Source: Sesamum alatum
Taxonomy: Eukaryota > Streptophyta > Magnoliopsida > Lamiales > Pedaliaceae
DNA: 64,000 nucleotides
Assembly: GCA_034509735.1 (NCBI GenBank)
Contig: JACGWO010000001.1
Span: 34,475,966 to 34,539,965, forward strand
Reading direction: 5' to 3'
Positions 1 to 12,176 of the stretch are shown piece by piece. The position numbers were made by a program, and so were the translations under genes. The stretch's first letter is position 1, and each line of letters starts with the position of its first letter. Under the pieces are notes generated by a model, which did not search any database, was not told the DNA's origin, and was given only the letters and a program-made list of their open reading frames with translations.

Positions 1-51
1 ACTGAAAAGTAAATAAAAAAAAATAAAAATAATACTACGGTTTCAAAAACC

Positions 52-690
52 CTAGCTGCAGCAGCCGCCGGCCGCCACCACCGGCAGCAGCCGGCCGGCC
101 GTGCGCGCAGGGCAGCAGGCCCAGCCTGCCGCCCCTGCGCGCGCGCAGGCACTGCCTGGCCGGGCGCGCGAGCGCAGGCCCTTGCCTGCGTGCTCGCGCG
201 CCTGGACGGCAGCGCGCTGCGCGGCCTGGTGTTCCGGCAGGCCGTCGCGCGCGCAGGCTCCTCTGCCTCGCGCGCGCCGGCCTGCTGGTCGCCAGCCGCG
301 TGCCTGCGCTGTGCGCAGTGCGCGCGCGCAGACGCGCACTGGGCACGCCCGCCGGGCGCGCGCGCGCAGACGCCTCCGTCTGCGGCGCGCGCGCCCCTGG
401 CAGCGCGCCTGGTGCCGTCCGCGCGCGGGCTCTCCGCCTGACAGCCTTGCGCGCGCGTGCGTGCATGAGCGCGCCTACCGGCCGCGCGCGCGCAGACACC
501 CTCGTCTGCCCGCGCGCGCGGCTGGAGGCGCCCCCTTGCGCGCGCGCCCGCGCGCAGCCATCCTGGCTGCGCGCTGCCCCTGCGCGATCGGCTGGGCGGG
601 CGCGCGCAGGCTACCCTTGCCTGCGCGCGTCTGCCCTGCCGGCAGCGCTCGGCTGCGCGCGTCTGCCCTGCCGGCTGTGGCGTTTCTCGT
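52..690 (-). repeat. GC-rich hairpin array in the leader
   Basis: A GCGCGC-rich tract sits between AT-rich flanks. It holds several perfect or near-perfect hairpins: 550-574 (11-bp arms, 3-nt loop), 601-629 (11-bp arms, 7-nt loop), 365-384 (CGCAGACG with CGTCTGCG), 492-509 (GCAGAC with GTCTGC), 170-195 (10-bp arms with a 2-nt bulge), and 103-142 (about 17 bp with a bulge). Most have a GCAGGC/GCCTGC or GCAGAC/GTCTGC core. Comparable tracts occupy the same position in most other elements here. Function is unknown. Confidence 0.8.
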
Positions 691-878
691 TTTCAGTTCA
701 ATTTTCCCCGTTTCCCAAGAAAAACAGAAAAATACCAATATTCAGAATTTCACACGAATTAAATGCAATAAAACAACATGCTTTAATAATCAAGAAAATC
801 AAGATTCAATTAAAACATGCTCAAAACACGTTTCATGCTTAAAACGCACATAAACCCTAGGCCTATACACCGAACCGG

Positions 879-890
879 GCTCTGATACCA
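879..890 (-). other. primer-binding site (tRNA-iMet type)
   Basis: The minus strand reads TGGTATCAGAGC, the plant Copia primer site complementary to the 3' end of initiator tRNA-Met. One base separates it from the LTR end at 892. Confidence 0.9.
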
Positions 891-891
891 C

Positions 892-2877
892 TGAAAGGAA
901 TTGTGGATCGTCCGGGAAAAGCGCGAATGCGGAAGCGCGGTATAATTAAAAATAAATTCGGAATTTAAACATGCTTTAAATTAAAGAACACGTTTCAAAG
1001 GGTGTGCCTTTGAAATTCCCGGGTGTTCGGTGTATCTCATGAATAATAAAACATAAAAGAATCATGGAGGCCATAGGGTAGAAAATAAAAGAGGACGAAA
1101 ATCATAAACGAGACCTACCCGTTGTCGTTTTCGTCTTCAACGGCTACACGCGTTGTTCCCCGTTTTGCACCAAGATCTCGTTCTTGAGACCCTCCAAATC
1201 GTGACACACGATCCACCCACGTATTTTGTACGTCGTGCTAGCAACGAACAAGTTTATGTTTTGGAGTGGATGAATCAACAACACGTTATGAATTAACGGT
1301 ATTGATTCATCAAGTTCTAATGTTCCAAGAACAAGAGAACAAAGAAAAATAATTTTCTTGGAGTGTGTGAGAGAGAGAGGGCGGACGAGATAGAGGGAGA
1401 GAGAGCCGAGTTGTGTGTGTGTGTTGTGTGTGTTGGAATTTCATCATCTTGCAACTTGTAGGATGCTAGGGTTTATATAGAAGAGGAGTTTAATCCTGTT
1501 TAAACTCCTCTTTCAAGAACTCTAATTTGACTAGGATTTTGACCTAGTCAAAGTCCTAGTCAAAGTAGTGTTTTGACCTAGTCAAAACAATCCTAGCCAT
1601 CCATCTCTCCCATTGATCTCAACCGATGATTTAATTTAATTTAATGGAATATTTAAAACCTATTTAAATATTTCCAAGAGGCTAAAATAAATATAAATAT
1701 TATTTAAGCCCATTAAATAAATCCCTTTGATAAATCTAATTTATCAATTTAATTCCTTATATCTAATAGAAGGAATTATTTCTCCAAGAAAAATAAAGGA
1801 CCCGATTAAATCCAATTTAATCATTCCTTCACTCCAATATTTAATTCCTAATTAAATATCTAAATGTGTGTGGATAGTGTGTGACTCTTTAGGTTCACCT
1901 TTCAGCTAGACTTGGTCGGATTCCTAGAATCCTTCCGTTACCATGGGTGGCAATCTAGCAACGGTCCATGGCACTAGAGACTAGGTGAAATATTCAGGGA
2001 TGAACATTTAGGCTCTAACAGTACACTTGTCCTTCTGTCTTCGGTCTCATCACTTAGAGTCTAGGGCACGGAAAATGCAGGTACCCATTTTGGACCTAAG
2101 TGTCGGTCTGTCCTCACTAAACGCCGCAAGGGAATCCTTCCCTTCTGTTCAGTCACTGTGGCCACAGTTTTAGGGACAAGACCTAGAGTATATATATGAG
2201 ACTCAACTGCCAAAACCTATTGACAGGAGACAGATCCTTTCTTGGAAACTACTGTCACTTTGCACACCAGAACTGCACTAGACATGGCTTATGACTACCA
2301 AAGAGAGTTCTGGCAATCTCTCACCATATCTAAGATACAGCCCTGATGTACAGGTAAACTCAGCAATTCCTCAAGTCAAAGGACTTGACCTGTACCGTTG
2401 GAACCGGGAATGCACGTCATACCTTGCTGACCATACTCAAGGTCCTCCGTAAGACGGTTCCCGCGAGTCACCTCAGTCAGCTGCGTCCTAGCATGCTAAC
2501 CCACTAACACTGCTTAGACGACCCTCGTCACCCGTTGATGAAATACGACAACAGGTGCTTAGTGCAAGTCTCAAATGGAATCCCGGTACCCATTTTCGGG
2601 ATTCCTTGACTTGGAGATTTCCGAACTGATTCGGGAAGACTGATTCCATGGACCTACCTCCAAGCGTAGTCCCAGTCCCCGAAATTGATTCTCAGTCCGT
2701 GGGCTTTGTTTGCGTAGTGAACAGATATGGAAAACAAATATAAGTGAACACAAACAAAGTGATGCCAAATGAAATTCACTTCTTTATTCATTAATGATTT
2801 ATCAAACACCTGAAATTGTCTAGACATAGGTTACATATTCCTGCCAAAATTGGCTTACATGGTCACCTATTCTAACA
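892..2877 (-). repeat. 5' LTR, minus strand (B-type), with ctcac flank
   Basis: On the minus strand this LTR runs from TGTTAGAATAGG (2877) to the CA at 892, length 1986 bp. It closely resembles the LTR at 12650-14641. A TATATAAA box lies on the minus strand near 1470-1480. The U5 hairpin has arms TTTCAAAGG (993-1001) and CCTTTGAAA (1007-1015). U3 palindromes include one near 1804-1822. The flank at 2878-2882 (CTCAC) would be one target duplication; the other lies outside the window. Confidence 0.9.
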
Positions 2878-3700
2878 CTCACCACTTAGGGTCTAGGGCA
2901 CGGATACACCGGTACCCATCTTGGACCTAAGTGTCGGTCTGTCCTATACCAAATGCCGCAGGGAATCCTTCCCTCCGTTCAATTACTGTGGTCACAGATT
3001 TTAGGGATAAGACACAGAGTATAGTGAGACGCTACTGTCAACGCTCTTGACAGGAGACAGATCCTTTCTTGGAAACTACTGTCACGTTGCACACCGTGGC
3101 TGCACTAGATATGGCTTATGACTACTCAACTGTATTTTAGCAGTTTGTCACCATACCTAAGATACCGTCTTGATGTACATGTAAACTCAGCAATTCCTCA
3201 AGTCAAAGGATTGACCTGTACCGTTGGAACCGGGAACTCTCGTCATACCTAGTCGACCCTACTCAAGGTCCTCCGTAAGACGGTTCCCGTGAGTCACCTC
3301 AGTCAGCCGCTCCCCAACAAGCTAACCCACTAACACTGCTTGGACGATCCTCGTCACCCGTAGATGAAACAATACAGCAGATGCTTAGTGCAAGTCCCAA
3401 GTGGATTCTCGTTACCCATTTTCGCGATTCCTTGACTTGGAGATTTTCAGACTGATTCGGCGGAACTGATTTCATAAACCTACCTCCAAGCGTAGTCCCA
3501 GGCCCCGAAATGTAATCTTAGTCTGTGGGCTTTGTTTGTGTAGTGAACAGTTATAAAGCAGTTAAAGTGAATACAGACAAAGTATGAGCCAGATGAATTT
3601 CACTTTCTTATTCATCGAGGTTTATTAAAACTTTGAAATTGTTCAGACATAGGTTACAATTCGCCTAATAAGATTGGCTTCATGGTCACCTATTCTAACA
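2878..3700 (-). repeat. LTR fragment, minus strand (F-type), first ~820 bp
   Basis: The minus strand starts TGTTAGAATAGGTGACC at 3700 and is interrupted at 2878 by the insertion of the 892-2877 element. It matches the LTR start of element F (57416-58204). It is inserted in the leader of element E: the following bases TAGAC continue the conserved CCTAGACC leader motif, so TAGAC (3701-3705) is the likely target duplication. Confidence 0.85.
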
Positions 3701-4764
3701 TAGACCACATGTATGGTTTATTTACGTTGAGTCTGTGTGCCTCATTTATTATTTTCCTTCCTCTTTTCTGGTTGCCTTGGAATAATAAGGCTTTCTTTCT
3801 CCCTCCAAATATACTCCCCCCGGGTGTTCGTCGGGATTTCTATTTTTAAGTTGTAATGAGAGTAGTATAGTTGTGAGGTTTTATTTTTATTAAATGAAGA
3901 AGATTAAGGATGGCCCAGAAGGAAGATTCCAAGGAGATCCACGGAGGCCCGGTGGACAAAAGAGCCAAGGCCCATCAGTGTATTAATGGTTTACCATTCT
4001 TTGATGTAATAGTGTAGGACCAACCCTAGATTGACCATAGACCCACTGCGGGCTCAGTGGGTCGCATAGGATTTGGGCTTGTGATCATCCGATAGGGGCG
4101 TGCCAGGCTTTATTTTTGCATGTGGCATATCTGATGGATGAATGGTTTATTTATCGTTTTATTGCTATAGCATGCAAGTATATATTATGCATAGTAATAT
4201 GTATGTGGTGTGATAAGGTCTCGGTTTTTAAACTCTCACTTTGTTGGACCAAGCTAAAGTATTAGACCCTTAATAGATTAAGAATCATAGTTGTTCGTCC
4301 AAGCCTTCCATCCATGACAAAGTGAGCATTCAGTCAATTGCGTGGTCTCTCGAGTCATGACACGTCTCTTGTTCTGAAACCAAGTTACGTTTGTTGTGAA
4401 CGAAGTGAATACACTCCTTTTACCTGTCTCACAAGTTGTGGGGTTACCAGTGAGTGCTATGATTTGGTTGATTGGGTGGGTCTAACGCCTGAATAACGTG
4501 ATTCGCTTGGAGTCCTTGGGATCACATAAAATAGGTGAGGCAAAATATCTTGGGAATCTTGTTGGACGAGAATGGTATGCAATACCTCCCGCAAAGTTCT
4601 TTTCCATGCGAATCGTAAAAGGTTTCCCGAAAACATTTGAGAGTTGCGTGTTTTCGTATAAATAATGGGAGCATTAAATGACTGAAGTCCAAGTCTTTAA
4701 TTGTTATTTAACACCACTTTTATTCTGTTGATTGTATGCTTTATTTTGAATGCAGAATTAAAAA
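3701..4764 (+). mobile_element. 5' leader (3' part) of element E
   Basis: This is the non-coding leader upstream of gag, cut on the left by the LTR at 2878-3700. It keeps the conserved leader landmarks: CCACTG/CAGTGG hairpin near 4043-4060, the right arm GGGCTTGTGATCATCC (4075-4090), a CTTTGT-TGG-ACCAAG hairpin near 4241, and decayed copies of the CACGAGTCGTG palindrome near 4350 and 4427. TATAAATAATGGGAG lies at about 4656, shortly before the gag start. Primer site and 5' LTR are absent. Confidence 0.8.
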
Positions 4765-5214
4765 ATGTCTAAGAATCCATTATCCTCCATACTTGAGACA
4801 AACAAATTCAATGGAACGAATTACAACAATTGGTTGTGCAATTTGAGGATAGTCCTCGATTATGAGAACCAAGGCTATGTCTTAGAGAAGCCGTTCCCAC
4901 ACACTTTGGCAGAAGAATCCACACCACAAGAATGTGAGAGGTTCGAATTTTGCCACCAGGATAACCGAAAAGTTCGTAGCGTCATACTAGCATCTATGAC
5001 TAATGAGATGCAAAAACAGTATGAAAGGCTAGACGACGTTCCTTCCATAATGGCTCGCCTGAAGGATTGCTATGCAGTCCGGGATCGGCATACTAGGTAT
5101 GTCACTACAAAGGTGTTCTTTGGAACTAAGATGACCGAAGGATCCTCTGGAGCATGGGGTCAAGATGCTTACCTTGGTGGAAAAGCTCGAAGACCTCAAA
5201 GTAGGGCTCAATAA
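4765..5214 (+). pseudogene. element E gag, N-terminal part
   Basis: The frame opens with MSKNPLSSILETNKFNG, the start shared by the gag of B, C and G. This is the UBN2/retrotrans-gag type seen in plant Copia elements, the nucleocapsid precursor that packages element RNA. The match to B gag holds until about 5148, where a short deletion shifts the frame; the true downstream peptide (ETYIDVILQSLPP) continues in another frame after about 5215. The last ~20 residues of the open frame are therefore not gag. Confidence 0.85.
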
Positions 5215-6215
5215 CGAGACATACATAGATGTGATCCTTCAGTCACTCCCACCCTCCTTTGATCAATTTATTTTTAACTACAAAGGAATGCACTGAAGAA
5301 GAGCATACATGAGTTAATTAATATGTTGGTCCAGTACGAGGTAACGACCAAAAAGTCTGCACCATCTGTGTTGATTGGGAAGGCTTCAACTTCCAAAATG
5401 AAAGGCAAGGGTGCTAGATGTTGGAAAAGGAAGAAGGAAAAAGGAAAGCCCGTCACAACCACTGCAAACGCTAAGAGCATTCCCGTTGCCAAAGTAGGGA
5501 AAGGGAAAGGGAAGAGGCAGGTTGACTCAAAGCAACAGTCAAGGAAAAATGACATTTGTGTTCATTGCTGTGAGAAAGGGCATTAGAAGAGGGATTGCCC
5601 ATAATTCCTTTCCGAGCAAGGTACGTTTGTGGTTGAGGTTAATATCGTCACTAACTCTGCCTCTTGGGTATTGGACACAGGCTGTAGAGATAACATTTGC
5701 AATGACTTGCAGGTGCTGAAAAGAAGCAGAAACCTAAGTAAAGGTGAAATAGTCCTGAAGCTTGGCGATGGCAAGCTCGTTGCTGTAGAAGCAGTGGGAA
5801 ACGCCAGCTTAGTAGTTAGTGATCATGTTAGGATAGAATTAGAGGATTGTTATTAAGTACCTAGCATGATCAAAAATATTATTTTCATTCCGTTGTTAGA
5901 CAATAGTGGTTATGAATTTTCGATCAATAAAAATTGCTTTTATTTGATGACAGATAGAATTACTCATCTGCTTGGTACACAACTGTGGCATGCAAGGCTA
6001 GGTCACATCTCTGAATAAAGGATAAGGAAGTTGGTAGATTCAAAGAACCTAGAGGCTGGGGACTTGAATGACCTACCAATGTGTGAGTCCTGCCTTAAAG
6101 GGAAAATGACCAGAAGGCCCTTTGTAGGACAAAGTAAGCTTGCCACAGGTCTATTGGACTTGGTCCATACAGACGTGTGTGGACCACTAAGAACACAAGC
6201 CAAAGGTGGTTTCTC
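5215..6215 (+). pseudogene. element E gag end, protease and integrase start (broken)
   Basis: Broken coding remnant. It contains the basic gag tail, a zinc knuckle (CVHCCEKGH, about 5550-5585) ending in a TAG where relatives have Trp, the protease motif SWVLDTGCRDNICND (about 5660-5710; relatives read GCGAH), a TAA near 5855, a deletion of roughly 90 nt after CTTGGTAC (about 5980), and the pre-integrase zinc finger and integrase start ending at HTDVCGPLRTQAKGGFS. The integrase is then cut by the LTR of element D at 6216. Old and non-functional. Confidence 0.85.
6211..6215. repeat. putative target duplication (ttctc) left of D
   Basis: The five bases TTCTC directly precede D's 5' LTR inside E's integrase. 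The matching right copy is absent, because D's 3' half is missing. Confidence 0.5.
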
Positions 6216-7903
6216 TGTTATAATAGTTGACCATGAAGCCAATCTGATTGGGCGAATGTAACCTATGCCTACACAATTTCGGTGTTTTAATAATCGTTAT
6301 GAATAAGAAAGTGATGTTCATTTGGCTTAAATAGTTTTTTTTTGTGTTCGCTTATTGCTTTATATTAACTGTTCACTGCACAAGAAAAGCCTACAGACCG
6401 AAACAACATTCCAAGAAACTGGAACTGTGCATTAGATGGCAGTTCATGAAATCAGTTTCTGTGGATCAGTCTGAAACACTCCAAGTCAAGGAATCTCGAG
6501 ATAGGGTATCGAGTATCTGTGTGAGACTTGCACTAAGCAATTGCAGTCGCGTTACATCGACAAGTGATGAGGCTCGTCCATACAATGTTAGTGGGTCAGC
6601 TAGCTAAGTGCCAGCTGACTGAGGTGACTTGTGGGAATCGTCATGTAGAGGACCTTGAGTAGGGTCAATCGGTATGACTTGCATTCCCGGTTCTAATAGT
6701 ATGGATTTGATCCTCAGACTTGAGGGACTGCTGAGATCACCTACACACCGTTCCTGTATCTTAGATTGGCAAGAGGCTACCAGGTCCGGTGACTCGTAAT
6801 AAGTAGTGCAGTAAAGGTGTATAGTGTGACAGGTCCTGAGAGAGGATCCATCTCCTGTCAATAGGTTGACAGTAATGTCTCACCTTACTCTTAGACTCGT
6901 CCCTAAATCTGTGGCCACAGTGACTGAACAGTGCGGTAGGGTCCCTACAGATCCATGCCCAGACTATAAGCTGTGAGATGGTAGATCGTATTGAAGAGCC
7001 TAAATGTTCATGCCAAAATAAGTGCCATCGACCGTTGCTCCGGTCGAATTTCCTTCATGAGATGATTGGAGATTTGGCCAAGTTTAGCTGAAGGTGAACC
7101 TAAAGAGTCACACACAATCCGCCCGTGATAAAGCATTTAATTTGAAATTAATTTATTGGATTAAAGATTGTTGTGAGATGATTTATTTAAATAGGATCCA
7201 TCAAAGTGATGGACAGATGAGATCAAAGAAGAGAGATCAAAGGCTGACTAATCTAAAGTCTAGTTTGACTAGGACTTTGACTAGGTCAAAATCATAGTCA
7301 AACTATGCTTTTCAGAATTGAAGTTGAAGAGGAATAGGATTCCATCCTATAAATACTCCTAGAAAGCAAACTTGAGAAGGATGATCAACTAGTTACCTCT
7401 CTCTCTCTCTTGCTCGTCCCTTACCCTTTTCCTCCAAGAAGGTTTCTAGTTCCTTATTTCATACAACTGAACTTTAGGAGGATTGATCACATTAATTAAT
7501 AACGCTTGGTCGATTCGCCCTCCCTAAATATATACACTTGGTCATTCGCTAGCACGGGGATCAAGAAACCGGACGGATTGCGTGGATGATTTAGAGGATT
7601 CCTACTGTTCGAGTCTTGGTGGCAAAACGGGGAACAACTCGTGTAGCGGTTTGAAGACAAAACTACAACCGGGTAGGTTCCCTTTTAATGTGTCTTCGAT
7701 TTAACCCTATGGCCACCATGATATGTATGCTTTTATATAATCATGAGATACACCGAACACCCGGGAGTTTCAAGAGAACACCCTTTGAACGTACTATATA
7801 CGTTTCTATACAAGCATGCTTAAATTCATATTTTTTATTTTATATCACGCTTCCGCATTCGCGCTCCTCCCGGGACGATCCACACGCTGCTCTTTAGCTT
7901 TCA
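6216..7903 (+). repeat. 5' LTR of element D
   Basis: The LTR begins TGTTATAATAGTTGACC, a decayed form of TGTTAGAATAGGTGACC, and ends TTTCA at 7903 before a primer site. Length is 1688 bp. TATAAATA lies at 7348-7355. CT-rich sequence follows near 7395-7412. The U5 segment keeps CCCGGGAG (about 7761), an imperfect hairpin with TTCAAGAG and CCTTTGAA arms (about 7770-7793), and CTCCCGGG (about 7867). The U3 conserved block (about 7018-7110) is degraded. Confidence 0.85.
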
Positions 7904-7904
7904 G

Positions 7905-7916
7905 TGGCATCAGAGC
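7905..7916 (+). other. primer-binding site of D (mutated)
   Basis: TGGCATCAGAGC, one base from the iMet-type TGGTATCAGAGC, one base after the LTR end. Confidence 0.85.
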
Positions 7917-8110
7917 TCGGTTCGGTGTATAGGCCTAGGGTTTTATGTGCAATACATGTAAAGCATGATTTACGTTGCCTTTAATTTATGTTTAAAGCAT
8001 ATCGTAATTTCAAGAGATTTATCGTATTAATTTTTACATGAAATCTTGGTGTTCTTGGTTTTCTTGATTTCTTGAAAAACGTAGTTGAAAATAAAAACAA
8101 AATAGAAAAC

Positions 8111-8546
8111 GGAGCACGCGGCAGCCGCCGGCTGACCATGCACGCAGTGCACATGGCCAGGCGTGCGCATGCTGGAAGCTCTAACAGGCGCGCGCACATG
8201 CAGGCAGTGGTGATTGCGCGCCCGACAGGCAAACGCATGACCAGTCAGGCCACGCGCGCGTAGTAGGCGATGGAGCCTGCACATGCGCGCCCGACGAGCG
8301 TGCCTAGTGCACGCGCTGACTGTAGGCCGCGCAGCCTGGGCAGTACACCCAGGCAAGGGCGCCTGTGCGCGGCCGCCAGAGCAGCACTACCAGCGCGCGC
8401 GCAGGCAGACAGATCCTGTTTGCGGCCGTGCGCATAGAGGCACGATCAGGCGCGCTCAGCGTGCGCAGGAGGCAGGCTAGGCCTGCCAGCCTGTGTGTTC
8501 TGGCAGGGCACTGCCGGCAGCGGCGGCCCTCAGCCGTCTCTGGGCG
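8111..8546 (+). repeat. GC-rich hairpin tract in D leader
   Basis: Same leader position as the other GC tracts but less extreme in composition. Hairpins include CCATGCAC/GTGCACATGG around 8136-8157, CAGGC/GCCTG near 8350-8366 and GGCAGGC-TAG-GCCTGCC near 8471-8488. Older than the tracts of A and B, with more TG/CA steps, as expected if CpG has decayed. Confidence 0.7.
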
Positions 8547-8974
8547 GTTTTCTTGTTTTTATTTTTGGAGTTAATTTTCTAAAAAAATATTTTATTATTT
8601 TGCATGTTTTTCTCAAAGATATTATTTGGAAGTATTTTTTATTTTATTTGGTTTGGAACCAAAAAATATAATATTGTTTGAATAATGAGAAAAGGTTTTC
8701 CTAGTAAGAAAGGGATTGCCAATTTTACACCAATTTTGAATGTCGAAATTGTTTTATTCCATTTATGAATTGATGATGTTGGATATCATGAATTATGTGC
8801 AATATTGATGAATGGATATCATGAATTATGTGCGTTGAATGAGAATGGATGATCAAAAGCCCTAGACCGAATCTATGATTTTAATATTTTTTGGGTCTGT
8901 GTGCCTCGATTATTTTCCCCTCTCTTTTCTTTTAGCTGCTTGGAATAATAAGGCCTTTTATCTCTCTCCAAATG

Positions 8975-11178
8975 TGAAGGACAAGCGGATTTGCCCGGGA
9001 GCGCGAGCGAAAGCGAGAAAGCGATATAAGTACGTAAATTTAAATCAAATTCAAATTAAACGTGATCCCAAGGGGTGTACCCTTGGGCGCTCAACCAGGC
9101 GTTCGATGTAGGATGTGTTAATATTTAACACATAGGGCATAGATGAAAAAGTTAAATCTATCAAAGCGTAATAAAACCATTACCTTTGATGATTTTACGT
9201 ATGCGCGGCTACTTGCGTTGTTCTTTCTCCGGAATGCTCACAAAATCCAAACGTATGGATTCTCCAAAGGTGATCCACACCACACCGGAAGAAACACACG
9301 TTTTCCTTGCTAGAAGAAAACGGGTTTAGAAAGGAATTGGTTCAAGAGAAAAAAACTATGAATTAGTGTTCTCTTAAACCTACTTTGTTCTTCCTTTTGA
9401 TCCAAGATCAAATGAAGAACACAAGTGGGAGAGGGAGAGAGAGGGCCGAGAGTGAGAGAGAGAGGAGAGGCCGAATTGTCTTCTCTTTTTTCTTGAAAAA
9501 GATGAATTATGATTCTAATACACAAGGTGTTGTATATACTCCTATATATACATAATTAATGTGATTATTGGAATGTGTCTAGTTCATCCAAGGATGTCTA
9601 GATACATCCCAATCAATCACCATTAATTCTTCAATCAAGCCTACCAACTTTTAAGGTATGATCAAATCATACCAAAAGGGAAGGGCTTGATTGGAGTTGA
9701 TTTGTCTCTTTCCAAAAGAGATAAGTCAACTACCACATTGCATGAAGCATGGCTGATTTTAGCCTCCTCCAAGGGAGCATTTCGGCCATGCGATATGGGA
9801 AGAAGTCCAACTTCTTCCTATTCCAAAATAGGAATTATTTCTCCTCTCGGGTCAAAATTTAATGGACCGGGTTTTATCGTAATCCATTTATGACGAACCC
9901 AAAATTGAATGCAATTTAATGTCTACTTAAATTATTCTCGTTGGTCTTTTAATCTAATCAAATGATCCAACTTCTCGACATTTCTTAATTAATCGATAAA
10001 TCCAATTTACCGATTAAACGAGGGCCTGATATAATATCGGCCCGTCCATCCAATGGACTATCCCTTGAGTAATCTAATTACTTATTTATCCTTCGAGATG
10101 AACTCCAAGTCAATCTCTCAACTTTCTCGATGATTTGTGTGTGACCCTTTAGGTTCACCCTCAGCTAGACTTGGGCCCGTGTTCCACAAGGGACCATTAC
10201 CATGTGTGGCCGTCTAGCAACGGTCCATGGCACTAGAGACTAGGTGAATGTTGGCGTGAACATTTAGGCACCGATTCCGTATTGGTACGATCCTTCCGTT
10301 TACCGTCTCCCGGTCTTAGTCTAGGGTATGGAGTTAGGCGTCAGTTCCCATCCTTGACTAGGCATCTATGCTTATTACTCGAGACTACGTATGCTTCATT
10401 GCATAGACACAGGAAACCATTCCCTGTTCGACCAACCACTGTGGCCACAGTTTCAAATAGTATGAACGTGTCTCTGAGTGCATAGGAGATACCTCTGTCA
10501 CATACTGACAAGGGACGGATCCTTTTCTTCGAATCCACCGTCCTCGCTGCACATTCCAACCGCACTGGACAAAGCTTATAATGATCATCTTACAGAATGA
10601 TCACCTCTTGCCAGATCCAAGATACAGCCGTCCTGTGCACGTGACTACCATGATTCCTCAAGTCTGAGGACAACTCTCGTACTATCGGAACCGAGGAAAT
10701 TCAATCATACCGACCAAGCCTCCAAGGCTTCCATATGATGATCCCCGTGAGTCAGTCCAGTCGGCTCTACCCCAATCAACCAACCCATCAAGATCGTGTA
10801 GGCATGCCACACCTGTCGCTGATGAAACACGACACTCATCCAATGAACACGACTCTTGATGCAAGTCTCAATAGGACTCTCGATACCCTGTCTCGAGGTC
10901 CTCGACTTGGAACGTTTCAGACCCAACTCTTAATAAGTTGGTTTCATGACCACCATCCAATGCGTGGCCCAACTGCATGAGTTGTTAACCGTGGTCTATG
11001 GACTTTGTTGCGATATAAGTAAAACACCGTTTTAACATATGTAAGATGAGCGCAACAAAGAAGGTACCATTGGTGACGAACACTCATCTTATTCATCACA
11101 TAATATTAAATTACATCAAATTGTCAAATAGGTTACAAAATACCAAACCTATTGGCTTTCTGGTCACTTATTCTAACA
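8975..11178 (-). mobile_element. solo LTR (C-type), minus strand
   Basis: On the minus strand it runs from TGTTAGAATAAGTGACCAG (11178) to the CA at 8975 (2204 bp) and matches the LTR of element C, including the CCCAAGGG/CCCTTGGG U5 hairpin and U3 palindromes. No internal sequence follows on either side, and the interrupted D leader resumes immediately. Flanks AAATG (8970-8974) and GAATG (11179-11183) form a target duplication with one mismatch. It is best read as the product of LTR-LTR recombination. Confidence 0.9.
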
Positions 11179-11183
11179 GAATG

Positions 11184-12176
11184 TGCTCCACCAGGTGTTC
11201 GCTGGGGTTTCTTTTTAAATTATAATGAGAGTAGTATAGTTATGAAGATGTATTTTATTTTGATGAAGAACATGAAGGATGGCCCAGAAGGAAGGATCCA
11301 AGGAGTTCCATGGAGGCTCGGTGGAAAAGAGGCAAGGCCCATCAGTGTGTTGATGGGTTACTATTATTGAATGTAATAGTGCAGGACCAACCTTAGATTG
11401 ACCATAGATCCACTGCAGGCTCAGTGGGTTGCATAGGATTGGGGTTTGTGATCATCCAACTGGGGCATGCTTTTTATTTTGCATGTGGCTTATATGATGG
11501 ATGAATGATTTATTTATCGTATTACTGTCATGTCATGCATATTGGTTTATGCATAATATATGTATGTGCTGTAACGAGATCTCGGTCATCAAACTCTCAC
11601 TTGGTCGGACCGAGTTGAATATTAGACCCCTAATAAATGAACTAGAACTCTAGGAGTTCATCCAAGCCTTCCATCCATGACAAAGTGAGGAAGCTAATTT
11701 TAGTCAATTGCATGGTCTCACGAGTCGTGGCACGTCTTTTGTCCTAAATAAGCTGCACTTTGTTGTGAATGAAGTGAATACAATCCTGTTGCCTGTCTCA
11801 CGAGTCATGGGGGTAGCAGTGAGTGCTATGATTTGATTGATTGGGTCGGGTCTAACGCCTGAATAATATGATTCCCTTGGAGTTCTCGGGATCACGTAGA
11901 AGGGTGACACAAGACATCTTGGGAATCTCGTTAGACGAGAATGGTATGGAATACCTCCCACAAGTTGTTTTCATGCGAGTCATAAAAGTGGAGCATGGAA
12001 AACATCGTTGTGGATCCCAAGGCCACTAGGAAAGGGTTTCTAAGAAACAACGTTTGAGAGTGCCTTGTTTTTGTAGAATTAGTGGGAGAATTAAATGACT
12101 GAAGTCCAAGTCTTTAATTATTATTAAAAACCATTTAATTCTGCTGATTTAATACTGTTTTGAATGTAGATTTGAA
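11184..12176 (+). mobile_element. 5' leader of element D, second part
   Basis: Continuation of D's leader after the solo LTR. Landmarks are CCACTG/CAGTGG (about 11410-11427), the right arm GGTTTGTGATCATCC (11443-11457), a CACTTGGTCGGACCGAGTT hairpin (about 11598), and two CACGAGTCGTG/CATGG palindromes (about 11717 and 11797). TTAGTGGGAG lies about 12077. The gag start codon that should follow near 12177 is mutated. Confidence 0.8.

Larger units (their letters stand above)
1..891 (-). mobile_element. 5' leader of a minus-strand Copia element cut by the window edge
   Basis: This is the internal sequence just downstream of a minus-strand 5' LTR, running off the left edge. Read on the minus strand it starts with a primer-binding site at 890-879, then the CCGGTTCGGTGTATAGGCCTAG leader seen after other primer sites here, an AT-rich stretch (about 690-850) and a GC-rich tract (about 52-690). 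No gag is present in the window. Open frames across the GC-rich part are rich in Ala, Arg and Pro in all frames and are not taken as genes. Confidence 0.85.
7904..8974 (+). mobile_element. 5' leader of element D, first part
   Basis: Non-coding leader after the primer site. It holds a GC-rich tract (8111-8546), an AT-rich stretch with the AGAAAAGGTTTTCCT hairpin remnant near 8690, and the left arm GGATGATCAAAAGCCC (8847-8862) followed by CTAGACC. It is split at 8975 by a minus-strand solo LTR and resumes at 11184. Confidence 0.8.

Noticed and set aside
52..690. CRISPR-like array because of regular hairpins
   Set aside because: No regular repeat-spacer spacing, no conserved direct repeat, and the context is a eukaryotic retrotransposon leader.
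101..853. 250-codon open frame and its overlapping frames on both strands in the GC-rich leader
   Set aside because: Arg/Ala/Pro-rich in every frame, as expected from GCGCGC repeats that lack stop codons. No domain, and it spans a leader that is non-coding in relatives.
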